This document shows positions 8,561-18,235 of a stretch of 23,850 nt of DNA, piece after piece (the stretch's first letter is position 1; each line of letters begins with the position of its first letter). Origin of the DNA: Gymnopus androsaceus JB14 (lineage: Eukaryota > Basidiomycota > Agaricomycetes > Agaricales > Omphalotaceae); contig ML770036.1 of NCBI GenBank assembly GCA_009733575.1, positions 1 to 23,850 of the forward strand, in the 5' to 3' direction. Position numbers and translations under genes: made by a program. The notes beneath the pieces are model-generated. The model saw only the letters and a program-made list of their open reading frames with translations, was not told the DNA's origin and searched no databases.

Positions 8561-8877
8561 TTAAATACCCTTTTTGGTAACCCTAACCCTAACCCTAACC
8601 CTAATCCTAACATAATCATAATATTTTGCAAAATATTGCTTCAACATGCTAATTGGGACAATATACCCTAACCCTAACCCTACCCTCACCTGACCTGACC
8701 TGATTACATAATCTTACAAATATGGTCTTAAAAATATTTGGTAAACATAAATATGATTGCTAGAATATTTGGCAAATCATCTAGCCATATATTCCTATTC
8801 CAAAATCTCAGTGCTAAAAGTTATCGGGATCTTTTGCAAAACAGCTCACAACACTTATTGTGATCTTTTGCAAAAGC

Positions 8878-10692
8878 CTAGCAACATCTAGTGCTGTAAC
8901 TGTGGGCTGCAGCGTAGGCGTCGACATATACTTCTTCCTCCTCTTCATTGTTAAGAGTAAGAGGTGGCGGACTGTCGACTTTGATGTTTTGCACTATATC
9001 AGAATTGTATTTCTGACATCTATCGATGCTCGGCGATGAAAGAGCTAATTCAAATTTATCAGCTATTTCGGAAAAATCAAAAACAAGATTCCCATGCTTA
9101 GCGGGAATTTCGATTGCTGCCCATGATGACTCTGGTACTTCCTCAAGCATAGATGAGGATGCCACTTCGTTGTTCTTTGGCCTATCTCTCCAGTTTCCAT
9201 CCGACTTCTTCTTCTGCTTCTCTTTAGGAGCCTTCGTCTCCTTGGCCTCGTTGGCCTGACTGTGTTTTTCCGATGGACATTGATTTCCAAAATGACCTTT
9301 ACCTCCGCAGTTATAACAAATGGAGTCCTGATGACTCATCAATCCTCCGCAACCTCGGCCTCTGCCTCGGGAATTTCCCCTAAAGGAATTTCCACGACCT
9401 TGGAAACCTCCTCTTCCCCTGTTACCGGCGTAGTTTGCCGATTCCTTCTTGTGATGATGTCGCATTTGGTGTACCATTGATTCAGCACGAATGGTGGAAA
9501 TAAGCTCGGCAGGACTGAGCTTCTTGTCTGCTTTCACGGAGAAAACAGCCAATGTGTTTATGGTGGCTTTGAAGGTGTCGGGGACAGAGGACATAATGGT
9601 GTTGACGAATATATCATCGTTGATATCAATTCCCCTAGTCGTGAGGTTGTCCCGGATGCTGATCATGTTGTCCAAATGTTTATTGACCTTGGATGGGTTG
9701 GTGCATTGCATAGTGTGAAGTTGTCTTTGCAAAAATGATTCAGTAAGAGCGTTTTTAGAATCATAATCAGCGAGTAAATTTTCCCACAACCGTTTTGTGT
9801 TGTCATAGTTCCTATACCTTCGGAATATTCCATCCAATAACCTGCCAATGATAGCATTTAAAAGGTCATTGTCCTTTTCTCTATCATTCTGTGTTGCGTC
9901 TGGATCCATTGTCACATGTGGATTCCATTCGAAATAGCGCTGGTAGCCAATAGATCTGGCTGCGAATTCCACTCGAGTTTTCCACATATCCCAGTTTGAT
10001 CCGTCCGACTTTAAGGTTGTAACCTTATCAAAGGCTTTTAGTGCTTTAGACATATTGTCGTTGTTGGAATCTGATTCAAATGCCCCTGATGATTCAGATC
10101 CTGAATCTGATGGAGATGAGGGTGGAGATCTTTGTGGAAGATCACTCAATAAGGGCTGTGGAGTTTGCTGTGGAGATGGCTGTGGAGATGGATTCGGTGG
10201 AAGTGGAGGTGGTGTTTGCTGTGGCTCTTGTTTCAGTAATGAAACTGGAGCTGGTGAAGGAGTAGGTGTTGGAGTGGGATTTGATGAGGATGAAGCTGCG
10301 GCTTTCTGTTTGTCAGCTAGACGTTCGCTATGTCTTTTCTCCTGTCTTTCGTTTTCTGCGACTTTGATAAATTGTTCCTGACCAATATCAGGTAGATCGG
10401 CGTAATCCGGTAATTCTGCAGTATATTTAGTATCCTTGTGAGGTGTATCGTACCGGTTTGGGCAAGGCTGTTTAGCACAAACAAACCACTTCTGGTCGCT
10501 TGGATTCCACCACCTGTTGCGGGTTTCGTTCTTGTCCGCTATATGAGATTTTGAAGCGCAAGGTGCCTTCTGATCGGTGGCTGGTAATGGTAATGGTAGA
10601 GGAGCTGGTTTACTGCTGGATGCTGCTGCGGCGGTGGCTTGTCCTGATGCTGTTCTACGAGCTGCTGCTGCAGTAGGCCTAGGTTGTGACAT
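8878..10692 (-). CDS. gag: Copia Gag polyprotein, about 604 aa
   Basis: I take the ATG at 10692 (MSQPRPTAAAARR) as start; it lies 58 bp inside the 5' LTR border. Order: an Ala/Pro-rich, low-complexity N-terminus with a GAG-typical RWWNPSDQKWFVC stretch near 60-75, long Pro/Ser tracts to about residue 205, a UBN2-like Gag core starting at about 215 (LKSDGSNWDMWKTRVEFA), an Arg/Gly-rich RGRG segment, and a CCHC zinc knuckle (CYNCGGKGHFGNQC) near 460. It packages element RNA into virus-like particles. The tail is acidic (EEEEEVYVDAYAAAHSYST); the last residues and the TAG lie at the junction with the nested element, so the true C-terminus and the link to protease are lost. There is no stop or frameshift over 1.8 kb, in contrast to pol. 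Confidence 0.92.
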   Translation of the reverse strand: MSQPRPTAAAARRTASGQATAAAASSSKPAPLPLPLPATDQKAPCASKSHIADKNETRNRWWNPSDQKWFVCAKQPCPNRYDTPHKDTKYTAELPDYADLPDIGQEQFIKVAENERQEKRHSERLADKQKAAASSSSNPTPTPTPSPAPVSLLKQEPQQTPPPLPPNPSPQPSPQQTPQPLLSDLPQRSPPSSPSDSGSESSGAFESDSNNDNMSKALKAFDKVTTLKSDGSNWDMWKTRVEFAARSIGYQRYFEWNPHVTMDPDATQNDREKDNDLLNAIIGRLLDGIFRRYRNYDNTKRLWENLLADYDSKNALTESFLQRQLHTMQCTNPSKVNKHLDNMISIRDNLTTRGIDINDDIFVNTIMSSVPDTFKATINTLAVFSVKADKKLSPAELISTIRAESMVHQMRHHHKKESANYAGNRGRGGFQGRGNSFRGNSRGRGRGCGGLMSHQDSICYNCGGKGHFGNQCPSEKHSQANEAKETKAPKEKQKKKSDGNWRDRPKNNEVASSSMLEEVPESSWAAIEIPAKHGNLVFDFSEIADKFELALSSPSIDRCQKYNSDIVQNIKVDSPPPLTLNNEEEEEVYVDAYAAAHSYSTRCC

Positions 10693-10738
10693 CAACAAAA
10701 GTTATGTCCACAAATAGATGCGTCAATGGTTAAGGCCA

Positions 10739-10750
10739 GGGCCCATAACC
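10739..10750 (-). promoter_or_regulatory. Copia primer binding site (initiator tRNA-Met half type)
   Basis: Immediately downstream of the 5' LTR the minus strand reads GGTTATGGGCCC. This is complementary to the anticodon stem-loop of initiator tRNA-Met (GGGCYCATAACC) rather than its 3' end, as known for Drosophila copia, which primes from a 5' half-tRNA. The match to this fungus's own tRNA is inferred. Confidence 0.7.
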
Positions 10751-11114
10751 TATTAGAGTTACGTTCCTAAATAGGAAGTAGCAGCAGTAAGTCCACACAG
10801 GACTTAGTAGTAACGATCACACAGATCGATGGGGGGACAATGGTGTTATTACAGGGTATAGTACCTAAGCTTATATACAGTCCTAAGTACAGATGATATA
10901 TCGGGCAGGTGGCTACTGGGTGAACACTTGTGGCTACTGTCCATACGGTAAAGTGGGTACTACGAGAGAGCAAGTGGATACGGCGAGAGACTGAGTGGAG
11001 TCTGCGAGACAATAACAGTGGAGTGCATGGGAAGGTGATACAAACAAGTGGAGACTACGAGAAAGTGTTCCATGTATAGTTCGATAGGATATATTTACCT
11101 TTGATATTCCAACA
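10751..11114 (-). repeat. Copia 5' LTR (364 bp)
   Basis: This is the partner of the 4813-5155 LTR. It carries a minus-strand TATATAAG at 10870-10877 that should drive element transcription, and two GTGGCTACTG copies about 20 bp apart, of which the other LTR keeps one. GAGAG follows at 11115-11119. Confidence 0.95.
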
Positions 11115-11119
11115 GAGAG

Positions 11120-11438
11120 TGTTTATTGCTCAAATTCTTGTGTATCATGATGGTGAACAGATTCAAAAGATATTGGTAGCTATAAGAAGCTATAAGAGCT
11201 GTTGTAACTTGTAGGTGTTGGTCACTATCATAGGTATTGGTCTCCTACTATCCTGACTCCTGAGCCTGCATCGCAGTATTGTAAACATGAATTGATTTGA
11301 GGTACAGTATGATTGCCTCAAAAGCTTGAAGTTCCAAGCAGTACTTATAGATGCTACCCATGATTTTGAGTCTTGACCAACCCATCCTTCCTCTTCCTCC
11401 AGCCCCTCCCAGAGTCCCAAGCAGTCATTGTATCAGCA
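11120..11438. other. Gene-free flank
   Basis: This is unique-looking, AT-rich sequence directly beside the copia element. I see no coding frame, splice pattern or repeat that I can support. Confidence 0.3.
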
Positions 11439-11440
11439 AA

Positions 11441-11560
11441 ACCTGTATAATGTCATAGCAATCCATAGCAATCCATAGCAGCCATAGTAGAGAACTATGG
11501 CTACTATGGCTGCTATGGACTGCTATGGACTGCTATGGCTTGTTATGACATTATACAGGT
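11441..11560. mobile_element. 120-bp fold-back (hairpin) MITE-like element
   Basis: The left arm starts ACCTGTATAATGTCATA and the right arm ends with its reverse complement TATGACATTATACAGGT. Between them the arms keep pairing through short repeats built on CCATAGCAR / YTGCTATGG, meeting near 11490-11502. ATCAGCA occurs just outside on both sides (11432-11438 and 11562-11568), separated from the arms by only AA or C, which looks like a target-site duplication. No coding capacity. It could be a very small non-autonomous DNA transposon. Confidence 0.65.
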
Positions 11561-11569
11561 CATCAGCAT

Positions 11570-12640
11570 TTCCCCTGATTTATAGATGGTATAATTGGCA
11601 TAATGGTATAAACATCATGCCGGATCATACAGCCTCATACTCCGATAAAAATCAGATCATTTATACATGGTGTATAAGAGATTTCAACTCTTCGGCTTTC
11701 CTCTTTGCATCATTTTCGGCTTAGTACAGGATGGGGATAAACCAATTGGTGAGTGTAACGAGTCAATCTTTTCCTTGGCTTCTTTTCATGACAAGATTGT
11801 TCAACCAGGTTCTCATCTGCTGCTCTTGAGTTTCATGTGTGAGCTCCATATTTTTCCTTTAAGCTGATTTCACTTCACTGATGCCACTATTTTCTGGGTA
11901 TTAGGATACTTATATGGTTATGTGGTATGCATTCTCAAGTCTTCCTGTCAATATTACTTAGACTTACTTTCCTTACTAGCTACCTCTGATTGCACGACTC
12001 CGAGTCATTTATTTTGTCACGTTCAGGCCTTCGGTACATCACCTTTTGCTGATGGGCCATACATAACTGATGTTTTTCTCTATAGTTTATGCTTCACCTT
12101 CTCCGCTACATCCTGATCAAGTCAAGAAGTTACCTTCCTCCCTTATTCTCTTATCTTTCCTTGGGACATGTTCGGTCCAGCTGCCTGAGTTTTGGCTTGT
12201 GTCACCCATTATCACTGTGTGTGTAGCTGTCCATGTGCCAGGTCTTCTCAATTCAATCTGCTCATTAAGTCTGAGTGACTGGGCGGGAGCACTGGGGCAC
12301 CAATTTGTAGAACTTCATAAATATTTGTATCTTGGTCATTGTACAAGCTGTTTTTCACGATCAATAAATTTTATTTTCTATTCATTTTTTGATGCTTGGC
12401 TAGTATAATAGAGCATAATTGAAAGTATGAGCCCGTATAAATGACCATATGAACCAGTATAATCACATATAATCCAATGTATAAACAACTAATAGTTTGT
12501 GGAAAGTGATATGTTATTAACATGGTGATGGATTACATTGAAAGATCTTTGGGAGGCAGATCATGTCTCCAGGTCTCATATTGTCATCGATCATAATTTT
12601 TGCTTGACTCTGCCATGTTGTATAATTATGTGAGCATAAG
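11570..12640. other. Gene-free interval
   Basis: Several overlapping short plus-strand frames (about 11500-12400) share no motif, codon pattern or credible splice sites, and lie in different frames over the same bases. I treat the interval as non-coding. Confidence 0.35.
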
Positions 12641-12659
12641 ATAATTAGGATGACTACCA

Positions 12660-13275
12660 AACTAACTTATGATTTCAAACTCCGCTAACTTATTGCTAAC
12701 TTATGAATTGACAAGTTAACTTGTCATGACAATTTTACTTATCCTACTTATTCTAACTTATTCTAACTTATTTTACTTATAGTGTACAAAGAGCCAGGGA
12801 TTAGTATACTCAGTGTAATAGAAGCTTCATAGGACTAAATACACTCTACCCAACACTGTGGCTACCTCCTTAACAATGTATAACCACTGTTCTCACTGTT
12901 CCACCCCCATCCTGGACACCTTTAGAGGTTTTGGAGTCTGTATTTAATGTGAACCATGCTCCTGCAGCTTATATCGGGTCATCCATGGAAGATGGTGTCA
13001 TTGGTACTAGCAGTATGCTGCTCATTATCATCCTATTCCGACTCAAGTATTACTGACACATTATGCATATATGCATGTTAAACTATCAGAACCAGTGCTG
13101 TTGAGCTATAGAATGCATGTAATGTCAATAGCGCCCATATGTACACCCAACAAGTTGCGCAAATGGTATTTTTAATGTTTTTAAACATGTAAATTTAACG
13201 ACAAATCTCGGCACAAGTAAATAAGTTAGCGGAATTTGACAAGCTAACTTATCGTAACTTATTCCAACTTACCTT
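12660..13275. repeat. TAACTTAT-rich interval bounded by an inverted repeat
   Basis: A 21-bp segment at 12675-12695 (TCAAACTCCGCTAACTTATTG) recurs inverted at 13219-13239 with two mismatches. Around each copy are multiple TAACTTAT / TTACTTAT units (about 12661-12780 and 13238-13275). A perfect 16-bp palindrome GACAAGTTAACTTGTC lies at 12710-12725. This could be a decayed DNA transposon of about 0.6 kb; no duplication of target sequence was found. Confidence 0.4.
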
Positions 13276-13279
13276 GTTC

Positions 13280-16200
13280 TTTTAAGAAGTTTAAGGATAT
13301 ATTGAGGCTAATTGAGCATCTATAAGCCGCATACGAGCATGCATAGAGTATACTAAGTACCGAAATTGGATTAGGCACTAGTGTTACATCAGGCAGTGGT
13401 AATAGAAGCACTCGATACATATCATAATCATCGGCAGAGCTCCTGCTACATCCATATGATTGAAGCAGATGCTCTTTGCAGCCCCGGGCCCATTTACTGT
13501 ATTAGACCTGCAGCAGACTAAAAACAGAATATTTGAATGCTGATCATTGGATGGAAAGGATTATAAACAACCAACTGCGCCAATATTCCAGTGCTTTAAC
13601 CTTCCAATGAGTCTTATCTCAAGAGCTATACATACAATGTGTATCCAGATGAGAATGGCAGTAATTCAGGTTAAATTGTAGCAACGAGCAAAGTTCACAC
13701 TTATGAACATGCTACAGAGGAACGTATCAATATCAGTATAGAGAGAAAGCAAAAATTTGATAAGAAACATACCTGAGAATAGATGTTGTGTTCAATGCTA
13801 ATCTTGACTCTTGAGCCAAATTCAGTCTAAACTGTCACAAAGCTTGTCCGCGTTTGTACTGCCTGGTGTGAGACACTATGTCAATTCCCGGTAAATGAGA
13901 AGGCATATTGTTACTTTGCTGCATGCTCCTCTCCTTTTTTAGGGTCTGCCGTCGCTGTACAGCTTATTTTTTCAAGTGGCAGAGACATGATTTCACTCAG
14001 ATGCTCGAGGCTTAGTGCAGAAACCATCCATGTGCTCATGATAGTCAAAAATAGTCTTTAAGCTGCGCAATCTGCTGTAGAAGTAATCTTAGTTGATGAT
14101 TAAGTCTTATTAGTACGCTAAATAACAGTTTATATGTTCTAATGTAATTTTTAATTTCTGCGCTGCTGATACGGCCATGCCATGTCCGTTATGACCATAC
14201 TGTACACCATACGTTCTGCTGGACCCTCTAACAGCATTCCTATGGCACAAATACGGCCTTGAGCGTACTGTAGCAGATTCAACAGGCTACGGCTGTATTC
14301 ATAATATACGGTGGACATCCTTACTAATATTTGATTCTGGCATCTGTATGAAGAAGTTTTGAAGTGCTAGTCCTGTAGTGACACAAATGAATGAAGCTTG
14401 AGTTTGACAGTGGACCTCTTGATATTGGAATCAGTGCAACAACATGTACTCAATGCAAGGAGGAAATATAAGCCATGTCCTGGAATCAATGGCATGAGAC
14501 TGGTGAATGTTTCACAACTTGAATGAGACTCAGCCAACATTGCATAACCAAAAGGAATGGTCAGGGTAACACTAGCAGAGCACTGTAATATATGGCATTG
14601 TCCAAGCCTGAAAAAACCGGAACCTGTAGTCATTTGGTGAATGACAGCAGATACAAATATAATGACTCGAGAAACGGAAGTACAGATGATGTGCATGGAA
14701 GACTCAGAAATAGATGAGTTGTTGGTAATCCTCAGAGGAACTATGGAATCCACAGCAGCTAAGCATCATGCAGGAAAAAAAAACTTGGAAGGATAATCAC
14801 TTTCCACTCTTGATAATGAATCTGGTCCATGCCCGACACCATCCAGTGGCATCCACACTAGCCTGTATCTTTACTAAGCTGTCCTTAGTGTTGTTTCCGG
14901 ATGTGCCAAAGTGTAAAATGTACTGGCCAGTGACATTCAACCTTAAACTTTTAATGATTCAACACATATCAAACACATATTCTGAGAGTGACAATCCACC
15001 CTACTGTATAAGTGTTCTTGCAGTGACCATATGCCTGGTGCCAGATGTGGTTAGAGTTGGATTTGGAATGATGTAACATGTCCAGTGTACGCTGTATACA
15101 AAATATGAAATTGGGTGAATTGTACTTGTAGTGTGCATGACAACAGTGAAGGATACAAATAATACACAATTTAAGTGGCAACAAGTAATTAAATAATATG
15201 TAAAGACACTGATGATAAAGGGATGCAAAGTATGTCCATGTAAGAATTTCATCCTTCCTCTTGCCTCCTCCTGCTCGTTCCTGTTCCCTCCGCATGCATA
15301 TACGAGTCTTGGAGCTTTGCAACTAACCTTTAGCAGCCATAGGAGTAGCTACCCATGTATGTATGCTAGGTTCTGTTCCTCTCGTAGATTAACTGATGAA
15401 TTGGCTTTACTTACTACTTACCACTATTCTGTTACTTATTTACTTAAATATCATTATACTTTGTCGTTCTACCTGGTCAAATGAGCTCAGGTTATCCTCC
15501 ACTCATTGTTCCTAAATTCCTGTGAACCCAGTTCAAAGCAAGCAACGGATTCATGATAGGTGTTCAATGCATAGACGAGTCTTAGAAGCCTTGTATTTAA
15601 TGTATACAGCTGGTAGCTCCTTCATCACAGCACTGCAGCTTCCAAAGACAATGTATATCATATACAGAGTAGATATCTACCATAAAGCAAGCATAATGAA
15701 CAACATGGGGTTTAGGTGTAGAGAAGAATCTCCGTAGTCAAATGTATGTATAATAAATAACATTCGGTATTAAGGTAGGTATACTATATAGATATCGAGC
15801 CTCCCACTATGATGCAGGATCATTGTGGTCTGACATATGCTTGAACAAGGTGGACATAATTCATCAGTACATACTAAGCATGGGTTTAGGTAACATGGTA
15901 TGGGCTCATACATGGCAGCAAACAATGGTATGCATTCAGCACAGTCCCGGAGAAACACAAGCAACAACGGCGAGCAAGTGACATATTAGAAGACAGTTAA
16001 ATCAGTTTGGTACAACGACGGCAAGATAGATATGCCATAATACACTTGTCAAGTTAGCGATCAATAGCATGCTGATTATACTGGGTGTATCTGTCTATGG
16101 CGAACAGCTATAGCATGCATATTTGGGTATTTTTCATAACATTGACAGCAATACCGAGCAGCGTACAGCAGCATACAGGTCATTTGATGTATCAAGTTAA

Positions 16201-16440
16201 TGTTAAATATGCCGTAATAGATTCGCCAAGTAAATTGACATTCACTAAGTCACACCACCAATAATTATACTTCAGCTTGGCTGAAGCATAATGGGAAATA
16301 AATTATATCAATCCCTATACAAAGTGTACTTTTTCAGAAAAATGTAGAAGTTGTATATTTCAAAAGAGCGATGAACAAATTGAATTCCGACATTCTGAAT
16401 TGAGAACTTTATATAGATGTGCAAAAGAGAAGCTTTCAAT
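13280..16440. other. Gene-free interval, about 3.2 kb
   Basis: No gene is supported. Short open frames at 14367-14753 (minus) and 14768-15484 (plus) have no recognisable features and no consistent intron structure. There is a weak direct repeat (ATATGCCATAATA near 16030; ATATGCCGTAATA near 16207) and a pyrimidine-rich stretch near 15240-15290. It may be old, mutated repeat sequence. Confidence 0.35.
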
Positions 16441-16756
16441 TGGACTCTGGAAAAAATAGCTTCAATGTGGACTTGAAAGCCCTGCTTTCACAATAACAGT
16501 GAAAGTAATTGTTTCAAAGAACAATTCAATTTTCCACTGAAATATTGCCTTTCGCTGTGCGGTTTGGCAGTGGCCCGAATCAGCCCGAGAATCGAAGTAT
16601 TGTCTTTCGGGAACCAGCCGACAGGTTCTTCAAAATAGTTGCTTTCACTCTTATTGTGAAGTAAAAGTATTCAGTCTGCTTGTTGCACTCATTTGCTTCG
16701 CATTAAATCTCTCGTTCTCTTTATTCTCACTCAAGATTTATTTTTGGTTTCCTATA
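16440..16756 (+). promoter_or_regulatory. Leader of the DIRS-type element
   Basis: Upstream of ORF1 there are repeated CTTTCA / TGAAAG motifs, including an inverted pair CTTTCAC..GTGAAAG near 16487-16506 and TTTCACTCTTATTGTGAA near 16643-16661. The last 60 bp before the ATG are pyrimidine-rich. This is probably the promoter and terminal-repeat region of the retroelement. The exact left end is not determinable here because the matching right-end repeats are absent from the window. Confidence 0.35.
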
Positions 16757-18235
16757 ATGGCAATTCTCACAAATGCTGGTGTAGCCTCACCCATAGCCGA
16801 AGATTTTGACTTCCAGTCACGTCTAGTCATCCCTCCTGCTCGCGACCCCACTAATTGGTCTATGCATTTGCGTAATGCTCAAAATTGCCTCGCTGAGACA
16901 CACAACGAAGATAGCATGGCAGCTACTTTGAATTGTTGCAATGACAGGACTCGTTATCTGGATGTCGGACCTGCTCTATTAGCCCTATTTCCATACTCTA
17001 CTGAAGAGATTACTTTACTTGTGGCCAGCTCAGATTTGTGTGTCAAGGTGGGACCTCTCCCAGCCTTCATCATCATGCAGGTGGAGCGCATTCACTTACA
17101 GCAGAAGGAAAAGAGAGGCTCGTTGTCTACCTCCAAAGAAAATTTGAAGGTTCCACTGTTGGCAGGTTCAATGGTCCACACAAACCTAGTTGAGTGGACC
17201 CCAGGCCAACAACCCAACATCATCATTTCAGACATAGTCCTCTATTCCATTCGCCACAAATTGTACCTGCCGGTGCATTGGTTCACGAATGAACATCTTC
17301 AGTTGGTTCAACACAGGTTGCATGACCTCCACACCAAATTAATTAGGATGGATCCAACTTCCGAGAGCTCTTCTTCCGAGTTAAAGGTCTCAGTCTTCAA
17401 CATGCAGAAGATGACAATGTTATGGGGGAATGACACAGATCATTCTTGTTTTTCTCCATCAAAGTGGAAGGAATGTATGAGAAACGACCTTGCAGCTTTG
17501 GTTATCCTCTTGCCTACTGCTACCATCACAGACCCAGATGCACCTCTTACGCCAGAAGCTTCTTTTGCTATTGAATTTTCGAAGCACTTCGATTTTTTCC
17601 AAAGCTACATCAACTTCAAAGAGACATATCCCACTTGGTATGCTTTTGAATGGAGGTCTCGGAATGAAATCCTCGAAGGAACTTTATTTAGCAGGGCATA
17701 CTACTTGCAGGAGGTTTCGATCCTCTTGGCAGTCACGAAAGAGTTGAAAGCGATCAAGGATTCATTGTCAGTCCCATCTTCTCCGACTAAGCAACCATCA
17801 GATTCGGATTTACGGGGGACAACGAAGGTCCGTCGTACCATCGAGAATGACTCTCCTTGTTCCTTTTGGACTGGGGACCCGCCAAATCGTGCCTCCTTTC
17901 GCAACACAGACTTGCCGCACCGCACTTCTGCCCCAACATGTATTGTTTGTGCGGCAGCTCATCTCGTCTGTGCCCATCCTGAATCCACCACCTCATTCAG
18001 CGATGGGAAACCATGTTTCTCTGCATATAATGAGGGTGAGCTCCGCACACTCAAGGGTCTTGGCAGTGATGCAAAGCATTCCCGCATCTGCATCGAGTTC
18101 AACCTTGCCTCCAGTTGTCAGCAACAGCATGAGGATGGATGTCTCCATGTCTGCAGCCTATGTGGACGCGAGCACTCCGCTCTCTCTCGTAGTCCCTCTT
18201 GCCTCTGCGTTGCCAAAGGTGCCATCTGCACCTGA
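16757..18235 (+). CDS. DIRS-type ORF1, putative Gag-like protein, 492 aa
   Basis: The frame is open from ATG 16757 (MAILTNAGVASPIAEDFDF) to TGA at 18235, with a pyrimidine-rich leader. The N-terminal 300 residues have no motif I can name. The C-terminal third has Cys/His clusters: TCIVCAAAHLVCAHP near 394-407 and, near 445-480, RICIEFNLAS..C followed by HVCSLCGREHSALSRSPSC, a putative zinc-binding nucleic-acid domain of the type found at the end of ORF1 in fungal DIRS-order elements. By analogy it would bind element RNA. The last 107 bases overlap the start of ORF2 in another frame. ORF1 is undamaged while ORF2 is not. Confidence 0.75.
   Translation: MAILTNAGVASPIAEDFDFQSRLVIPPARDPTNWSMHLRNAQNCLAETHNEDSMAATLNCCNDRTRYLDVGPALLALFPYSTEEITLLVASSDLCVKVGPLPAFIIMQVERIHLQQKEKRGSLSTSKENLKVPLLAGSMVHTNLVEWTPGQQPNIIISDIVLYSIRHKLYLPVHWFTNEHLQLVQHRLHDLHTKLIRMDPTSESSSSELKVSVFNMQKMTMLWGNDTDHSCFSPSKWKECMRNDLAALVILLPTATITDPDAPLTPEASFAIEFSKHFDFFQSYINFKETYPTWYAFEWRSRNEILEGTLFSRAYYLQEVSILLAVTKELKAIKDSLSVPSSPTKQPSDSDLRGTTKVRRTIENDSPCSFWTGDPPNRASFRNTDLPHRTSAPTCIVCAAAHLVCAHPESTTSFSDGKPCFSAYNEGELRTLKGLGSDAKHSRICIEFNLASSCQQQHEDGCLHVCSLCGREHSALSRSPSCLCVAKGAICT

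Larger units (their letters stand above)
8408..8682. repeat. CCCTAA telomere-type repeat clusters inside the nested element
   Basis: Runs of CCCTAA and close variants lie at about 8418-8431, 8484-8515, 8579-8609 and 8667-8683. TTAGGG is the common fungal telomere repeat. The clusters lie between inverted repeats within a retrotransposon, so they are interstitial and not a chromosome end. Confidence 0.85.
8134..8874. mobile_element. Nested non-autonomous inverted-repeat element with telomere-type repeats
   Basis: Ends at 8134-8209 and 8798-8874 are inverted repeats of about 76 bp and roughly 90 percent identity (shared inner part TTTTGCAAAAGATCCCGATA and beyond). Each contains the palindromic TTTTGCAAAAGAT or a near copy twice. 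Flanks AGCTTA (8128-8133) and AGCCTA (8875-8880) look like a duplication with one change, though a shorter TTA/CTA-type duplication cannot be excluded. There is no coding frame. The interior holds CCCTAA arrays, two strong hairpins and several ATATTTGGYAAA copies near the ends, as subterminal transposase-binding repeats often are. Superfamily unknown; a MITE is the best description. Confidence 0.8.
4813..11114 (-). mobile_element. Full-length Ty1/copia LTR retrotransposon with nested insertion
   Basis: The element reads on the minus strand: 5' LTR (10751-11114), PBS (10739-10750), gag (8878-10692), nested inverted-repeat element (8134-8874), then protease, integrase, reverse transcriptase and RNase H (5163-8127), PPT (5156-5165) and 3' LTR (4813-5155). 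The domain order with integrase before reverse transcriptase defines the Copia (Pseudoviridae-like) superfamily. GAGAG duplications flank it. The LTRs start TGTTGG and end CTAATA on the minus strand. Gag is open, but pol carries several stop codons, frameshifts and a deletion, so this copy is non-autonomous. LTR divergence is about 2 percent, nearly all at CpG. Confidence 0.95.

Noticed and set aside
8408..8682. Chromosome end (telomere)
   Set aside because: The CCCTAA runs are short, in several clusters, enclosed by inverted repeats and lie inside a retrotransposon with sequence on both sides.
10055..10381. Gly-rich plus-strand ORF
   Set aside because: It is the complement of the Pro-rich segment of copia gag; composition explains it fully.
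11500..12408. Overlapping short plus-strand ORFs
   Set aside because: There are several frames over the same bases, with no domains, splice logic or codon pattern.
14367..15484. Short ORFs on both strands
   Set aside because: No recognisable motif, and no exon model that joins them could be made.
17847..18128. Upstream part of the long ORF2 frame, overlapping ORF1
   Set aside because: It lies opposite the clearly coding ORF1 frame and lacks DIRS similarity until after about 18240; it is likely a shadow.
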